A stretch of 64,000 nt of DNA. Source: Microbacterium sp. nov. GSS16. GTDB lineage: Bacteria; Actinomycetota; Actinomycetes; Actinomycetales; Microbacteriaceae. Location: positions 744,001-808,000 of the forward strand of contig NZ_CP116338.1 of NCBI RefSeq assembly GCF_028198145.1. The letters run 5' to 3'. The notes under the pieces were generated by a model. The model saw only the letters and a list, made by a program, of their open reading frames with translations. It did no database searches and was not told the origin of the DNA. A program made the translations under genes and the position numbers. The number at the start of each line of letters is the position of its first letter. Position 1 is the first letter of the stretch. Shown piece after piece: positions 32,859 through 42,426 of the stretch.

Positions 32859-32889
32859 GCTGCCTCCTCTTCCCCGGGAAGGGCGGAGC

Positions 32890-34176
32890 TCAGTCGATCA
32901 GGTCGTGGCGCACGATGACCTGGTCGCGGGCGGGGCCCACGCCGATCACCGAGATACGGGTGTTGCTCATCCGTTCGAGTGTGAGCACGTAATCCTTCGC
33001 ACTCTGCGGCAGGTCGTCGAAGGTGCGCGCCTTCGAGATGTCCTCGCTCCAGCCGGGGAAGTACTCGTAGATCGGCTTCGCGTGGTGGAAGTCGGTCTGG
33101 TTGACCGGCACCTCGTCGAAGCGCGTGCCGTCGACGTCGTAGGCGACGCAGACGGGGATCTGCTCGAGACCGGTGAGCACGTCGAGCTTGGTGAGCACCA
33201 GGTCGGTGATGCCGTTCACCCGCGTCGCATAGCGGGTGATGGGGGCGTCGTACCAGCCGGTGCGGCGGTCGCGACCGGTGGTCGTGCCGTACTCGAACCC
33301 GGTCTTGCGCAGCCACTCGCCCATCTCGTCTTCCAGCTCGGTGGGGAACGGGCCCGAGCCGACGCGCGTGGTGTACGCCTTGACGATGCCGACGATGCGG
33401 TCGAGTCGGTTGGGCCCGACGCCCGATCCGGATGCCGCTCCCGCGGCCGTCGCGGTCGACGAGGTCACGAAGGGGTACGTGCCGTGATCGACGTCGAGCA
33501 TGGTCGCCTGGCCGGCCTCGAAGACGACGACCTCGCCGCGGTTCAGGGCCTCGTCGACCAGGTGCCCGGTGTCGGCGACGAGCGGACGCAGCCGCTCGGT
33601 GTACGACAGCAGGTCGTCGACGATCTCGTCGACCGTGATCGAGCGACGGTTGAACACCTTCACCAGCAGGTGGTTCTTCTGGTCGAGGGCGCCCTCGACC
33701 TTCTGGCGCAGGATGTTCTCGTCGAAGAGGTCCTGCACGCGGATGCCGACGCGGTTGATCTTGTCGGCGTACGCCGGGCCGATGCCCCGGCCGGTCGTGC
33801 CGATGCGGCGCTTGCCGAGGAAGCGCTCGGTGACCTTGTCGAGGGTGCGGTGGTACGCGGTGATGATGTGCGCGTTTGCGCTGACCTTGAGCCGCGAGGT
33901 GTCGACGCCGCGGGCCTGCAGCGCGTCGAGCTCCTGGAACAGCACGGCGAGGTCGACGACGACGCCGTTGCCGATGACGGGGTTGACGCCGGGGCTCAGG
34001 ATGCCCGAGGGCAGCAGGTGCAGGGCGTACTTCTCGTCGCCGATGACGACGGTGTGGCCGGCGTTGTTGCCGCCGTTGAACTTGACGACCCAGTCGGTGC
34101 GCTCGCCGAGCAGGTCGGTGGCCTTGCCCTTGCCCTCATCGCCCCACTGGACGCCGACGATCACGATTCCTGGCAT
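32890..34176 (-). CDS. purA: Adenylosuccinate synthase
   Basis: 428 residues, the family's usual length. GTP-binding loop GDEGKGK at residues 12-18, with catalytic Asp13 and His in [11 protein letters not shown]-binding motifs follow: [17 protein letters not shown] and [20 protein letters not shown]. It joins IMP and aspartate, using GTP, to make adenylosuccinate, the first committed AMP step. ATG 34176 is preceded by CAGGGGGTAC, a good ribosome site; the longer ORF adds a non-conserved [12 protein letters not shown]. Monocistronic or followed by the lactonase gene. Confidence 0.97.
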   Translation of the reverse strand: MPGIVIVGVQWGDEGKGKATDLLGERTDWVVKFNGGNNAGHTVVIGDEKYALHLLPSGILSPGVNPVIGNGVVVDLAVLFQELDALQARGVDTSRLKVSANAHIITAYHRTLDKVTERFLGKRRIGTTGRGIGPAYADKINRVGIRVQDLFDENILRQKVEGALDQKNHLLVKVFNRRSITVDEIVDDLLSYTERLRPLVADTGHLVDEALNRGEVVVFEAGQATMLDVDHGTYPFVTSSTATAAGAASGSGVGPNRLDRIVGIVKAYTTRVGSGPFPTELEDEMGEWLRKTGFEYGTTTGRDRRTGWYDAPITRYATRVNGITDLVLTKLDVLTGLEQIPVCVAYDVDGTRFDEVPVNQTDFHHAKPIYEYFPGWSEDISKARTFDDLPQSAKDYVLTLERMSNTRISVIGVGPARDQVIVRHDLID

Positions 34177-34251
34177 GCGTGTACCCCCTGGTGCTGCACG
34201 CTTTCGCCGGGTTTGCACCGGCAGATGAGCTGGCCCTGATCGGGCGAGACC

Positions 34252-34257
34252 ATCCTA
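34252..34257 (-). promoter_or_regulatory. -10 hexamer TAGGAT, probable purA promoter
   Basis: TAGGAT on the minus strand, 76 nt before the purA ATG, in the 232-bp divergent region between purA and the MoxR gene. The -35 is weak. A small hairpin (GCCGG/CCGGC) lies in the predicted leader near 34205-34222. No purine riboswitch core is recognisable. Confidence 0.45.
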
Positions 34258-34408
34258 TCGGAGAGGCATTTCCCGCCCGCCCTGTGGCTGGAGTGCGGCC
34301 ACGGGCCCGTCGATCACGCTGACGCGCGACCGGGATCGTCGCGACCGCGGAAGGTTACGCTGGTGCAGGGCGGCGCGGGCCGCGTGCGCTCCCGATGAGG
34401 AGATCCAG

Positions 34409-35455
34409 ATGACCGACCTTCCCGTTCACGCACCGTCGACACCGCCCCCACCGGCACCTGCCGGACGCGTCCCGGCCGACGGCGACGACCTGGCTCGCGC
34501 GCAGCGCACCCTCAAGGTCGTCTCCGACTCCTACGCCACCAAGATGGTCGGGCAGGACAGCCTGCGCGCCAGCTTGCTCATCGCGCTCATCGCCGGAGGG
34601 CACATCCTGCTCGAATCGGTGCCGGGTCTCGCGAAGACGACCGCGGCGAGCACCCTGGCCGACACCGTGAAGGCCAGCTTCAAGCGCATCCAGTGCACTC
34701 CCGACCTGCTGCCGAGCGACATCACCGGCAGCCAGATCTACGACGCGGCGACCGGCAGCTTCCGCACGGTCCTGGGGCCCGTGCATGCCAATTTCGTGCT
34801 GCTCGACGAGATCAACCGCTCGAGCGCGAAGACGCAGTCGGCGATGCTCGAGGCGATGCAGGAGCGGCAGACCACGATCGGCGGCGAGGTGCATCCGCTG
34901 CCGCGCCCGTTCCTGGTCATCGCCACGCAGAACCCCATCGAGCAGGAGGGCACCTACGAGCTGCCCGAGGCGCAGATGGACCGCTTCCTGCTCAAGGCGA
35001 TCGTCGAGTACCCGAGCCCCGCCGAGGAGTTCGAGATCCTCAACCGCATCGACTCGGGTGCTCTCGATCCCGACCGCCACGTCGCAGGGGCGATCACCCT
35101 CGACGACGTGCACGACCTGCAGGACATCGCCTCTCGGGTCTACATCGACCCCGCGATCCGGAATTACATCGTGCAGATCGCCTACGTCACCCGCAATCCC
35201 GCGCCCTACATCGGCGAGGAGCGGGCGCGTTTCATCAAGTACGGTGCGAGTCCGCGCGCGAGCATCGCCTTTCTGCAGGCGTCGCGCGCCCTGGCGCTGC
35301 TGAACGGCCGCTCGCACGTGCTGCCGGAAGACGTCCGGTCGCTGCGGCACCTCGTGCTGCGGCACCGCGTGCTGCTGACCTTCGAGGCGGATGCCGAGGG
35401 TGTGCGCAGCGAAGACATCATCGACCAGATCTTCGCGTCGGTGCCGACCCCGTAG
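34409..35455 (+). CDS. MoxR family AAA+ ATPase
   Basis: 348 residues. Walker [11 protein letters not shown] at 70-78, Walker [25 protein letters not shown], sensor 1 [24 protein letters not shown]. Typical MoxR, a chaperone-like ATPase working with VWA-domain proteins. The first 25 residues are a Pro-rich tail. ATG 34409 follows GAGGAGATCCAG. First of seven closely packed genes (34409-40723), the MoxR-DUF58-VWA arrangement seen in the Bat/aerotolerance loci. Confidence 0.92.
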   Translation: MTDLPVHAPSTPPPPAPAGRVPADGDDLARAQRTLKVVSDSYATKMVGQDSLRASLLIALIAGGHILLESVPGLAKTTAASTLADTVKASFKRIQCTPDLLPSDITGSQIYDAATGSFRTVLGPVHANFVLLDEINRSSAKTQSAMLEAMQERQTTIGGEVHPLPRPFLVIATQNPIEQEGTYELPEAQMDRFLLKAIVEYPSPAEEFEILNRIDSGALDPDRHVAGAITLDDVHDLQDIASRVYIDPAIRNYIVQIAYVTRNPAPYIGEERARFIKYGASPRASIAFLQASRALALLNGRSHVLPEDVRSLRHLVLRHRVLLTFEADAEGVRSEDIIDQIFASVPTP

Positions 35456-35479
35456 CCCTTCGACAAGCTCAGGGACCCA
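35456..35479. repeat. Dispersed short repeat CCCTTCGACAAGCTCAGGG
   Basis: It fills the gap between the MoxR stop (TAG, 35453-35455) and the next start codon (35483). Same type as 28400-28448 and 60517-60540. CAGGG of the repeat may serve as a weak ribosome site. Confidence 0.8.
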
Positions 35480-35482
35480 GTC

Positions 35483-36373
35483 ATGGCGAGTCTGATCACG
35501 CAGGTGAGAGCGAAGCTCTTCATCCGCTCGTCGCAGAAGTCGATGCACGCGCTCGACGGCGCGTACGCGTCGCTGCTGCGCGGACGCAGCCTCGACTTCG
35601 AAGACCTGCGCCCCTACGAGTTCGGCGATCAGGTGCGCGACATCGACTGGCGCGCCACCGCCCGGCACGGCGAGCCGCTGATCAAGCGCACGAAGGCCAC
35701 CCGCAAGCACACCGTGCTGTTCGTCGTCGACACCGGACGCGGCATGCGCGCCCTCGCCGAAGACGAGCGCGGCAAGCGCGACCTCGCGGTGCTGCTGACC
35801 GGTGCCCTCGGCTTCCTCACCGTGCGCCACGGCGATGACTTCTCGGTCGTCTACGGTGACAGCGCCCGCGTGCGACGACTGGCGACCGGCAGCAGCGAGG
35901 GCGCGCTCGAGCATGCGCTGCGCACGATCAGCGCGGCCATCGACTCGAGCACGGCGGCGGGGGATCGGGATGCCCTGCTGCGCTACACCGCGCGGAACAT
36001 CGCACGGCGCATGATCGTCGTGCTCGTGACCGACGAGGCGCCGCTGACGCCCGACACCGAGGGGCTGCTGCGCAGGCTCGCGGTGCAGCACGATGTGCTC
36101 TGGCTGACGGTGCGCGACGCGGATCCCGTCATCCGCCCGGGCAGCGGTGGCACCCACCGGCGTGATGTCGACAGCGGCTGGGCGATCCCCGACTTCGTGC
36201 ACGGCGACGCCGAGGTGATGGCGGAGCTCGCCACCGATGAGGCGGCGCACACCGCCGCGCGCGATGCGACGCTGCGGCGCCTCGAGATCACGCACGCCGA
36301 GTTCGGCGCGCAGAGCACCGCGGTCTCGACGCTGCTCGCGATGCTCAACAGGAGGTCGCATGCCCGCTCCTGA
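35483..36373 (+). CDS. DUF58 domain protein
   Basis: 296 residues. The DUF58 signature is complete: GRSLDFEDLRPYEFGDQVRDIDW, then RATARHGEPLIKRTKATRKHTV. A VWA-like fold follows, with VVDTGRGM in the place of a DxSxS metal site, so metal binding is doubtful. It is thought to act with MoxR and the VWA proteins. The start is just after the dispersed repeat. It overlaps the next gene by 14 nt. Confidence 0.9.
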   Translation: MASLITQVRAKLFIRSSQKSMHALDGAYASLLRGRSLDFEDLRPYEFGDQVRDIDWRATARHGEPLIKRTKATRKHTVLFVVDTGRGMRALAEDERGKRDLAVLLTGALGFLTVRHGDDFSVVYGDSARVRRLATGSSEGALEHALRTISAAIDSSTAAGDRDALLRYTARNIARRMIVVLVTDEAPLTPDTEGLLRRLAVQHDVLWLTVRDADPVIRPGSGGTHRRDVDSGWAIPDFVHGDAEVMAELATDEAAHTAARDATLRRLEITHAEFGAQSTAVSTLLAMLNRRSHARS

Positions 36374-36848
36374 TGAGCTCTACCCACCCGCCCAGTACGG
36401 CTGGGGCTGGCTCGTGCTGGCGATCGGCATCCTGCTGCTGCTCGCCGGCGGCGCCTGGCTGCTGCTCGCGCTGACCAGACCGAAGCAGAGCATAACGCTG
36501 CCCGGCGAGCCTGCATCCGTGCCGCCCACAGCGGCGGTGCTCGATCAGCTGCGCGGCGAGTACCTGGCTGACGTGCAGCGCATCGAAGATGCATACCGTT
36601 CCGGGAATATGCCGCCGCGGCAGGCGAATCTCGAGCTCAGCCGCACGGTGCGCGCCTTCGTCAACGAGTACTCCGGTCTCGAAGCCCCGGTGCTCTCTCT
36701 CGACGACCTGATCGCCCGCGGCGTCGATCCCGTGCTCATCGACGCGATCCGCCGGCACTACTACCCGAGCATCTTCCAGCGCGGTCCCGCCATCGATCCG
36801 GTCTACGGCGCCGAAGCCGCGCGCGCCGTCGTCACGAGCTGGCACTGA
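36360..36848 (+). CDS. Single-pass membrane protein, DUF4381-like
   Basis: 162 residues. Pro/Tyr/Trp-rich start (DELYPPAQYGWGW), a membrane segment LVLAIGILLLLAGGAWLLLAL at about 15-38, then a soluble helical domain (LRGEYLADVQRIEDAYRSGNMPPRQANLELSRTVRAFV). Size, topology and position match the DUF4381 proteins of MoxR operons, though similarity is by layout. AGGAGG ribosome site 6 nt before ATG 36360, inside the end of the DUF58 gene. Confidence 0.82.
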   Translation: MPAPDELYPPAQYGWGWLVLAIGILLLLAGGAWLLLALTRPKQSITLPGEPASVPPTAAVLDQLRGEYLADVQRIEDAYRSGNMPPRQANLELSRTVRAFVNEYSGLEAPVLSLDDLIARGVDPVLIDAIRRHYYPSIFQRGPAIDPVYGAEAARAVVTSWH

Positions 36849-36859
36849 GGGGTGACGCC

Positions 36860-37864
36860 GTGACACTGAACACCTGGTGGATGCTGCTCGTCGCCCTCGG
36901 CGTGCTGATCGCCGCCGTCGTGATCGGCGCTGTCGCCGGCATCCGGTCAAGGCGACGCTCCGACACCGCACCCGCCGCCCTCGTCTCGCGCGCAGAGCGC
37001 CTGCGCGCACTGCCGTCGTTCCGCGCCGCCGTGCGGCGACGCATGACGCTGCTGTCGGGCATCGTCGCGCTGGGCGCGATCGCCGTGCTGCTCGGCGGCG
37101 TCGTCGCCGCCCGTCCGATGGCGCCGAAGACCGTGCAGCCCGTGAACGCGAGTCGCGACATCATGCTGTGCCTCGACGTGTCCGGCTCGATGTCGGATGT
37201 CGACGTCGAGGTGCTCAGTGTCTTCGAGAAGCTGCTCGAGGGGTTCGAGGGCGAGCGGATCGGGCTGACGATCTTCAACAGCTCGCCCGTTCAGGTGTTC
37301 CCCCTCACCGACGACTACGCGTTCGTGAAGGAGCAGCTGCGCAGCGTGCGCAGCAGCTTCGACTACGCCGACGAGACCCCCGAGCACTGGGTCGGCACGC
37401 TCAACGGCCCCGGCGCCTCGCTGATCGGCGACGGCCTCGCCGCGTGCACGATGCGCTTCGACCATCAGGACGACGAGCGCAGCCGCTCGGTGATCCTCGC
37501 GACCGACAATGAACTGGCCGGCGCCTCGATCCTCACCATCGAAGAGGCGGCCCAGTACGCGAAGGCGCAGCGGGTGCGGGTGTTCGCTCTCAACCCGGTG
37601 CAGGGCAAGGACGCCCAGGTCAGCGCGCAGCTGGCCGACGCCGCGGCGCTCACCGGCGGGCAGTCGTACGCGCTGCGCGCGACGACCACGGTGGGTGACA
37701 TCATCGCCGAGATCCAGAAGCAGGAGGCGACGACGCTGAAGGGGCAGGCGCAGGTGATCCTGGTCGACAGCCCCGATCTGTGGATCGCGCTGATGCTCAT
37801 CGCCGTGCTCGGCTTCGTCGTGCTGCTGATCTTCGTCCGGGATGCCCGAGGGAGGCGCGCATGA
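36860..37864 (+). CDS. VWA domain membrane protein (BatA-like)
   Basis: 334 residues. N-terminal segment MLLVALGVLIAAVVIGAVAGI, a second near 65-85, a VWA domain with intact metal site DVSGS at 106-110, and a C-terminal anchor LWIALMLIAVLGFVVLLIFV. This is the BatA plan: membrane at both ends with the metal-binding VWA between. GTG start at 36860; GTG 36852 is an in-line alternative. The stop overlaps the next ATG (ATGA). Confidence 0.88.
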   Translation: MTLNTWWMLLVALGVLIAAVVIGAVAGIRSRRRSDTAPAALVSRAERLRALPSFRAAVRRRMTLLSGIVALGAIAVLLGGVVAARPMAPKTVQPVNASRDIMLCLDVSGSMSDVDVEVLSVFEKLLEGFEGERIGLTIFNSSPVQVFPLTDDYAFVKEQLRSVRSSFDYADETPEHWVGTLNGPGASLIGDGLAACTMRFDHQDDERSRSVILATDNELAGASILTIEEAAQYAKAQRVRVFALNPVQGKDAQVSAQLADAAALTGGQSYALRATTTVGDIIAEIQKQEATTLKGQAQVILVDSPDLWIALMLIAVLGFVVLLIFVRDARGRRA

Positions 37865-38853
37865 TCCTCCAGCCCGTCCTGCATCCGATCCTGCTCGCCC
37901 TGCTCTGCGCTGTGCCGGCGTTCTTCGTCGTCCGGTCGCTCGTGATCGAGCCCCACCGGGGGCGCTGGGTGCTGCGTCTGGGGATGATCGTCGTCGTGTT
38001 CGTCATGCTGCTGCGGCCGGGCATCCCCGGGGGCACCTCGCAGACCCTCGCGACCGACACCGACGTCGTGATCGTCGTCGACACGACGGCGAGCATCGTC
38101 GCCGAGGACTGGGCGGGCGACCGCCCCCGCATCGACGGCGTCCGCACCGACGTACAGGCGATCGTCGACGAGTACCCGGGGGCGCGATTCGCGCTGATCA
38201 GCTTCGACGCGGCGGCGCAGCTTCGGCTGCCGCTGACCACCGACGCCACCGCGCTCATGTCGTCACTCGACGTGATGCGACCCGAGGTGACCGACCAGTC
38301 GCGCGGGTCGTCGATCGGCATCGCGAATCGGATGCTGGCCGACACGCTCTCCGCGGCGGCGAAGGCGTCGCCCGAGCGCAGCCGAATGGTGTTCTATCTC
38401 GGCGACGGCGAGCAGACCGCGTCGAGCGAGCCGGAGTCGTTCGCCTCGAGCGCCAAGTACGTCGACGGCGGCGCGGTGCTCGGCTACGGCACGACCGAGG
38501 GCGGCCCGATGAGGAAGACCACCGGCCAGGGCACCGAGGGCGGCGACTACATCGAGTACCAGGGGCAGCACGCGCTGTCTGTGATCGACGAGGACAACCT
38601 GCGAAAGGTGTCGGAGCAGCTGGGCGTCGAGTACCGGGCGCGGACGGCGGATACCGCGATCGAGCTGCCCGAGGCGCCGACGAGCACCACCGACTACGCC
38701 GCTTCGGGCGAGGTCGGCAACGTCATCGAGCTGTACTGGATCGCCGCGCTGGCGCTGATCGTGCTGCTCGCCATAGAGGTCGCGCTCGCGACCGCATCGG
38801 TCGTGCGACTGCGCGGCCTGGCCCGACCCCGGCAGAGCGGAGACGCCGCATGA
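37861..38853 (+). CDS. VWA domain membrane protein (BatB-like)
   Basis: 330 residues. Two N-terminal segments (LLALLCAVPAFFVV, LGMIVVVFVMLL), a VWA domain and a C-terminal segment (IAALALIVLLAIEVALAT). The metal site reads DTTAS at 74-78, with Thr in place of the first Ser of DxSxS; Thr can still coordinate weakly. It forms a pair with the BatA-like protein. Starts overlap on both sides indicate coupled translation. Confidence 0.87.
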   Translation: MILQPVLHPILLALLCAVPAFFVVRSLVIEPHRGRWVLRLGMIVVVFVMLLRPGIPGGTSQTLATDTDVVIVVDTTASIVAEDWAGDRPRIDGVRTDVQAIVDEYPGARFALISFDAAAQLRLPLTTDATALMSSLDVMRPEVTDQSRGSSIGIANRMLADTLSAAAKASPERSRMVFYLGDGEQTASSEPESFASSAKYVDGGAVLGYGTTEGGPMRKTTGQGTEGGDYIEYQGQHALSVIDEDNLRKVSEQLGVEYRARTADTAIELPEAPTSTTDYAASGEVGNVIELYWIAALALIVLLAIEVALATASVVRLRGLARPRQSGDAA

Positions 38854-39620
38854 GCACTCACGCCGATGCCGCTGCGGCGCTTCTGGTCGTCAACCGACGC
38901 CGCCGCCGCATCCGTCGCTGGGTCGCGATCGCGACCCTGCCGCTCACGCTCGCCTCGCTGCTGCTCGTCGTCAAGCTGCTCAGCATGTACGCCTTCGCGC
39001 ACGCATCGATCAGCTCGTTCGTCTCAGGAGCGTACGCCGAGTCGGAGTCGGCCGCCCGGGGGCAGGACGTCGCCAACTGGTTCGAGCCGTTCGCCGCGCC
39101 GTACAACATCGGCGCCGCCCTCGCCGGGGCCGACGAACTCGCCGCCTCGCGTTCCGAACTCGAGCGCGCGCTTCCGCTCGCCCAGGGACTGCAGGTGTGC
39201 CCGGTGATGATCAACCTGTCGCTGGTGATCGAGCGGCAGGGCGACGCGGCGCAGGCCGACGGCGACGCCGCGAAGGCCGCCGAGCTGTACGGCGAAGCCC
39301 TCGAGATCACCGTCGAGACGCCCGAGGAGTGCCGCAGCGACGGGGCCCAGCAGCAGTCGCCGCAGCCGAATCGCGACATGAGCGACACGCTCGACGAGAA
39401 CCAGCAGCGCCAGCAGGAGAAGCAGCGCCAGAGCCAGCAGCCGCCCGATCAGCCGCAGCAGCCCGACCAGACCGGCCAGTCCGAGCAGCCGCAGACGCCA
39501 CAGGACAAGCTCGACGACATCGAAGACCGCCTGAACCAGGGCGCGCAGGAGCGCGAGGAGCAGCTCGGCGGCGGGCAGGGCGACGAGGGCACCGGCGGGG
39601 GAACGGACAAGCCGTGGTAG
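38850..39620 (+). CDS. Membrane protein with Gln/Pro-rich tail (BatC-like)
   Basis: 256 residues. One membrane segment (VAIATLPLTLASLLLVVKLLSMYAFA) after a basic stretch, a helical region like a single TPR (AARGQDVANWFEPFAAPYNIGAALAGADELAASRSELERAL, in parts), then a Q/P/D-rich tail (QQRQQEKQRQSQQPPDQPQQ and DKLDDIEDRLNQGAQEREEQ). TPR plus Gln-rich tail is the BatC style in Bat loci. Likely a scaffold in the complex; function inferred from context. Confidence 0.78.
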   Translation: MSTHADAAAALLVVNRRRRRIRRWVAIATLPLTLASLLLVVKLLSMYAFAHASISSFVSGAYAESESAARGQDVANWFEPFAAPYNIGAALAGADELAASRSELERALPLAQGLQVCPVMINLSLVIERQGDAAQADGDAAKAAELYGEALEITVETPEECRSDGAQQQSPQPNRDMSDTLDENQQRQQEKQRQSQQPPDQPQQPDQTGQSEQPQTPQDKLDDIEDRLNQGAQEREEQLGGGQGDEGTGGGTDKPW

Positions 39621-40723
39621 ATCGTCAGCGCAGCAGATACGTCGGCGGCTCGGAGGGGGCGCCGCCCCTTCCGCCGACCGGCGGCTACGCGGGAGCCGCC
39701 CGAGCGCGGGGAGGGCTGGATGCCGCGGCCGGCCTGCTTCCGGCATCCGGAGTCACGTACACCGACCCGGCGGCCGTGCGGAAGTCGGGCGTCAACGGGA
39801 TCGGACTCACCGCCATCACGTCGACGGCGATCTTCGCCGTGATCCTGCTGCTGCTCATGCTCGCCGGCGGCACCGACGCGCTCTACGGCGTGACGCTTCT
39901 CGTGCTGCAGCTGGCGATCATCGGCGTGATCGTCGCGGCGCTGCTCACCAGGCGCGGACGGATGCTGGGGGCGATCGCCCTCGCCGTCTCCCTGGTCTGC
40001 AACGTCGCGACCGTCGGCGCGGTGGGCGCCCTGTACTCGTCGGCGACGCAGGCGTACGGCGGCACGAAGTCCGATCAGCAGCGGCATGAGGAGGCGTATC
40101 CGGGCGTGAAGGACCACTCGCCCGACGAGGCCCTGAACGGGCCGTCGCTCGACGACGTGCAGGCCGAGGGCGACGCACTGATGGCCGCCATCCGTCAGCG
40201 CCTGAGCGAGCGCTACGGATTCACGTGGGTGCAGAGCGGCACGGTCGACGTCAGTCCCGAGCGCAACGGGTACGGCGGCGAGTCGATGCTGCGCCGCTAC
40301 ACGTCGACGGTGTGGACGACCGAGCAGCCCGTGCAGGACGACGCGCGCAAGCGGCAGGTCATGCAGGCGATCGGCGAGGTGCTTCTCGAGCGCGGTCTCA
40401 GCGACCTGTACCCGCTGAACGAGATCGACACCGGCATATCGCCGGACATGGTCGCGAAGCTGTACGGCTCCACCGAGCCATCCCGCCAGCACACCTGGGA
40501 GTGCTACGGCGACAGCTACCCGGGGCCGATGCGCTTCTACGCGTACGCCTACGACCTCTCCAACGACCCGACCGGCGAGTTCCGCACCCAGCGCGAGGCG
40601 ATCGCGAAGCAGACGGGCGAGCCGCTCGAGGGCATCCAGCTCGTGGTCTTCGCGCGCCGGGTGCTGCCCGAGGCCGACCGGGCCGAGTTCGAGCAGCGAC
40701 TGCAGGACTACCCGGGGTTCTGA
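39614..40723 (+). CDS. Unknown membrane protein at the end of the MoxR operon
   Basis: 369 residues, family not recognised. A Gly/Pro/Arg-rich start, then three hydrophobic segments between about residues 55 and 150 (ITSTAIFAVILLLLMLAGG, TLLVLQLAIIGVIVAALLT, LGAIALAVSLVCNVATVGAVGAL), followed by a soluble domain of about 210 residues with W, Y and acidic motifs (YGFTWVQSGTVDVSPERNGYGG, RQHTWECYGDSYPGPMRFYAYAYD). GTG 39614 overlaps the upstream stop, so it is co-translated with the Bat-like genes. Start not certain. Confidence 0.75.
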   Translation: MVDRQRSRYVGGSEGAPPLPPTGGYAGAARARGGLDAAAGLLPASGVTYTDPAAVRKSGVNGIGLTAITSTAIFAVILLLLMLAGGTDALYGVTLLVLQLAIIGVIVAALLTRRGRMLGAIALAVSLVCNVATVGAVGALYSSATQAYGGTKSDQQRHEEAYPGVKDHSPDEALNGPSLDDVQAEGDALMAAIRQRLSERYGFTWVQSGTVDVSPERNGYGGESMLRRYTSTVWTTEQPVQDDARKRQVMQAIGEVLLERGLSDLYPLNEIDTGISPDMVAKLYGSTEPSRQHTWECYGDSYPGPMRFYAYAYDLSNDPTGEFRTQREAIAKQTGEPLEGIQLVVFARRVLPEADRAEFEQRLQDYPGF

Positions 40724-40732
40724 CGACGAGTG

Positions 40733-42271
40733 TCAGTCGACGTCGTCCACCGGCACGTGCTCGTCGCCGGGCAGCTCGGGCTCGTCGACCGGCTTGAGGT
40801 CCTCGACCGCAGGACCCTCGAGCAGGGTGCCGTCGGCCGCGAAGCGCGAGCCGTGCAGCGGGCAGTCCCACGAGCGCTCGGCGCTGTTCCAGGTGACGAT
40901 GCCGCCGAGGTGCGTGCACACCGCCGACAGCCGGCACGTGACGCCGTCGACGGTCGAGACCGCGACCGGCTTCATGTCGGCGCTGCCCACGACGCCCTCA
41001 CCCTCTGCGGGTGGCGTGTCGGGCACCGGATGCCGTTCGGCCGAGATCCATCCCGTCGTGGCGTCCCGCGCCACCTCGGCGCCCGCAACCGCACCCTGCA
41101 CGAGATCCTTCGGGGTGGTGATGCGGTGGTGCAGCGTCTGCGCCCACGGGATGTTCCCGTCGAGCACCTCGGCGGCGATGCTGAGCGCCGCCGCGACGGC
41201 GTTCGTCATGCCCCACTTGTTGTAGCCGGTGGCGATCTTGACGTGCTTGCCGGTGCGCGGCATCCAGCCCACGAACGGCACCATGTTCAGCGACTGGTAG
41301 TCCTGCGCCGCCCAGGCGTGGGTGCGCTCGGCGCCGGGGAAGTGCTGATGCGTCCACCGCTCGAGGTCGTCGACGAGCGCCTGCGTGTCGTCGACGCGAC
41401 CCACGTCGTGGTCGTTGCCGCCCACCAGCAGCAGCTGCTCGCCGTCGTGCGCGGCAGTGCGCAGCGACCTGGTCGGCGCGTCGATCGAGAGGTACATCCC
41501 CTGCGGGATGCGGGCGGCATCGGGCATCCGGTACGCCTGCGCGTACGAGCGGTTGGCCTTGAGCTTGGCGAAGTACAGGCCACGATCGAGGATCGGCACC
41601 CCCGTGGCGAGCACGACGGTGCCGGCGTGCACGTCGCCGACCGAGGTGATCACCCGGCTCGGCTCACCGGTGTCGACGTCCTTCACGCGCACGCCCTCGA
41701 CGATCACCCCGCCGCGCTCCCGCAGATCCGCGGCGAGCGCGCGCAGCACGTCCATCGGGTCGAACTGGGCCTGTTCGCGCAGCCGGATCGCGCCGTGCAC
41801 GCGGAACGGCAGCTCGAGCTCGCTCACCCGCTCGACGTCGAGTCCCGCCGCCAGGCACGCCTCGTACTCCTTCTCGATCGAACGCGCACCGTCTTCGGTG
41901 CCCGCGTAGGTGAAGGCATCGCGGCGGTCGACGGCGACGCCGTGCTCGCCGAGATAGCGCAGCATCCACTGCTGCCCCTCGAGGTTGCCCTCGACGTACG
42001 CCTTGAGCACGCGGTCCGACCCGCGCGAGCGGATGCCCGAGAGCACACCGCCCTGCAGCAGGCTGAGCTTCGCGGTCGTGTTGCCGGTCGCCGCGGCACC
42101 GACGAAGCGGGCCTCGAGAACCGCCACCGACAGGCCCGCGCGCGCCAGCAGCAGCGCGGTGGTCAATCCGGTCAGACCTGCCCCGGCGACCACCGCGTCG
42201 TAGCGGGCGTCAGGCTCGAAGGTGTCGGTGGGGATGCGCTCACGCTGGTCGTCGAGCCATAGGGACGTCAC
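40733..42271 (-). CDS. FAD-dependent oxidoreductase fused to Rieske iron-sulfur domain
   Basis: 512 residues. N-terminal DAO-type FAD domain (AVVAGAGLTGLTTALLLARAGLSVAVLEA). The segment FVGAAATGNTTAKLSLLQGG is typical of the YhfW/Rieske-fused subfamily. The C-terminal 80 residues form a Rieske [2Fe-2S] domain: CTHLGG near 451 and CPLHGS near 468, giving the C-x-H and C-x2-H ligands. Electrons likely pass from flavin to the cluster. Substrate unknown. Convergent with the MoxR operon, with a 9-nt gap to its last gene. Confidence 0.9.
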   Translation of the reverse strand: MTSLWLDDQRERIPTDTFEPDARYDAVVAGAGLTGLTTALLLARAGLSVAVLEARFVGAAATGNTTAKLSLLQGGVLSGIRSRGSDRVLKAYVEGNLEGQQWMLRYLGEHGVAVDRRDAFTYAGTEDGARSIEKEYEACLAAGLDVERVSELELPFRVHGAIRLREQAQFDPMDVLRALAADLRERGGVIVEGVRVKDVDTGEPSRVITSVGDVHAGTVVLATGVPILDRGLYFAKLKANRSYAQAYRMPDAARIPQGMYLSIDAPTRSLRTAAHDGEQLLLVGGNDHDVGRVDDTQALVDDLERWTHQHFPGAERTHAWAAQDYQSLNMVPFVGWMPRTGKHVKIATGYNKWGMTNAVAAALSIAAEVLDGNIPWAQTLHHRITTPKDLVQGAVAGAEVARDATTGWISAERHPVPDTPPAEGEGVVGSADMKPVAVSTVDGVTCRLSAVCTHLGGIVTWNSAERSWDCPLHGSRFAADGTLLEGPAVEDLKPVDEPELPGDEHVPVDDVD

Positions 42272-42426
42272 GGTGTCTCCTTCGCTGGGGGCGAGTGAGC
42301 CCCCAGTACACCCCGAGCGCGGCCCCGGTGAACAGGGCTTGACATCTGCGCCGTCGCACGCACGGCGGGTGTTCTACGCTGGCTTCTGGTCGCGCGGCGC
42401 GACCGTCGATCGATCAGGGAGTCCAC

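Noticed and set aside
34355..36361. 668-codon minus-strand ORF opposite MoxR and DUF58
   Set aside because: It spans two genuine plus-strand genes and has shadow composition.
42339..42380. Promoter TTGACA with TACGCT before the BadF-type kinase
   Set aside because: The spacing is 30 bp, too long for one promoter; no -10 at 16-19 bp.
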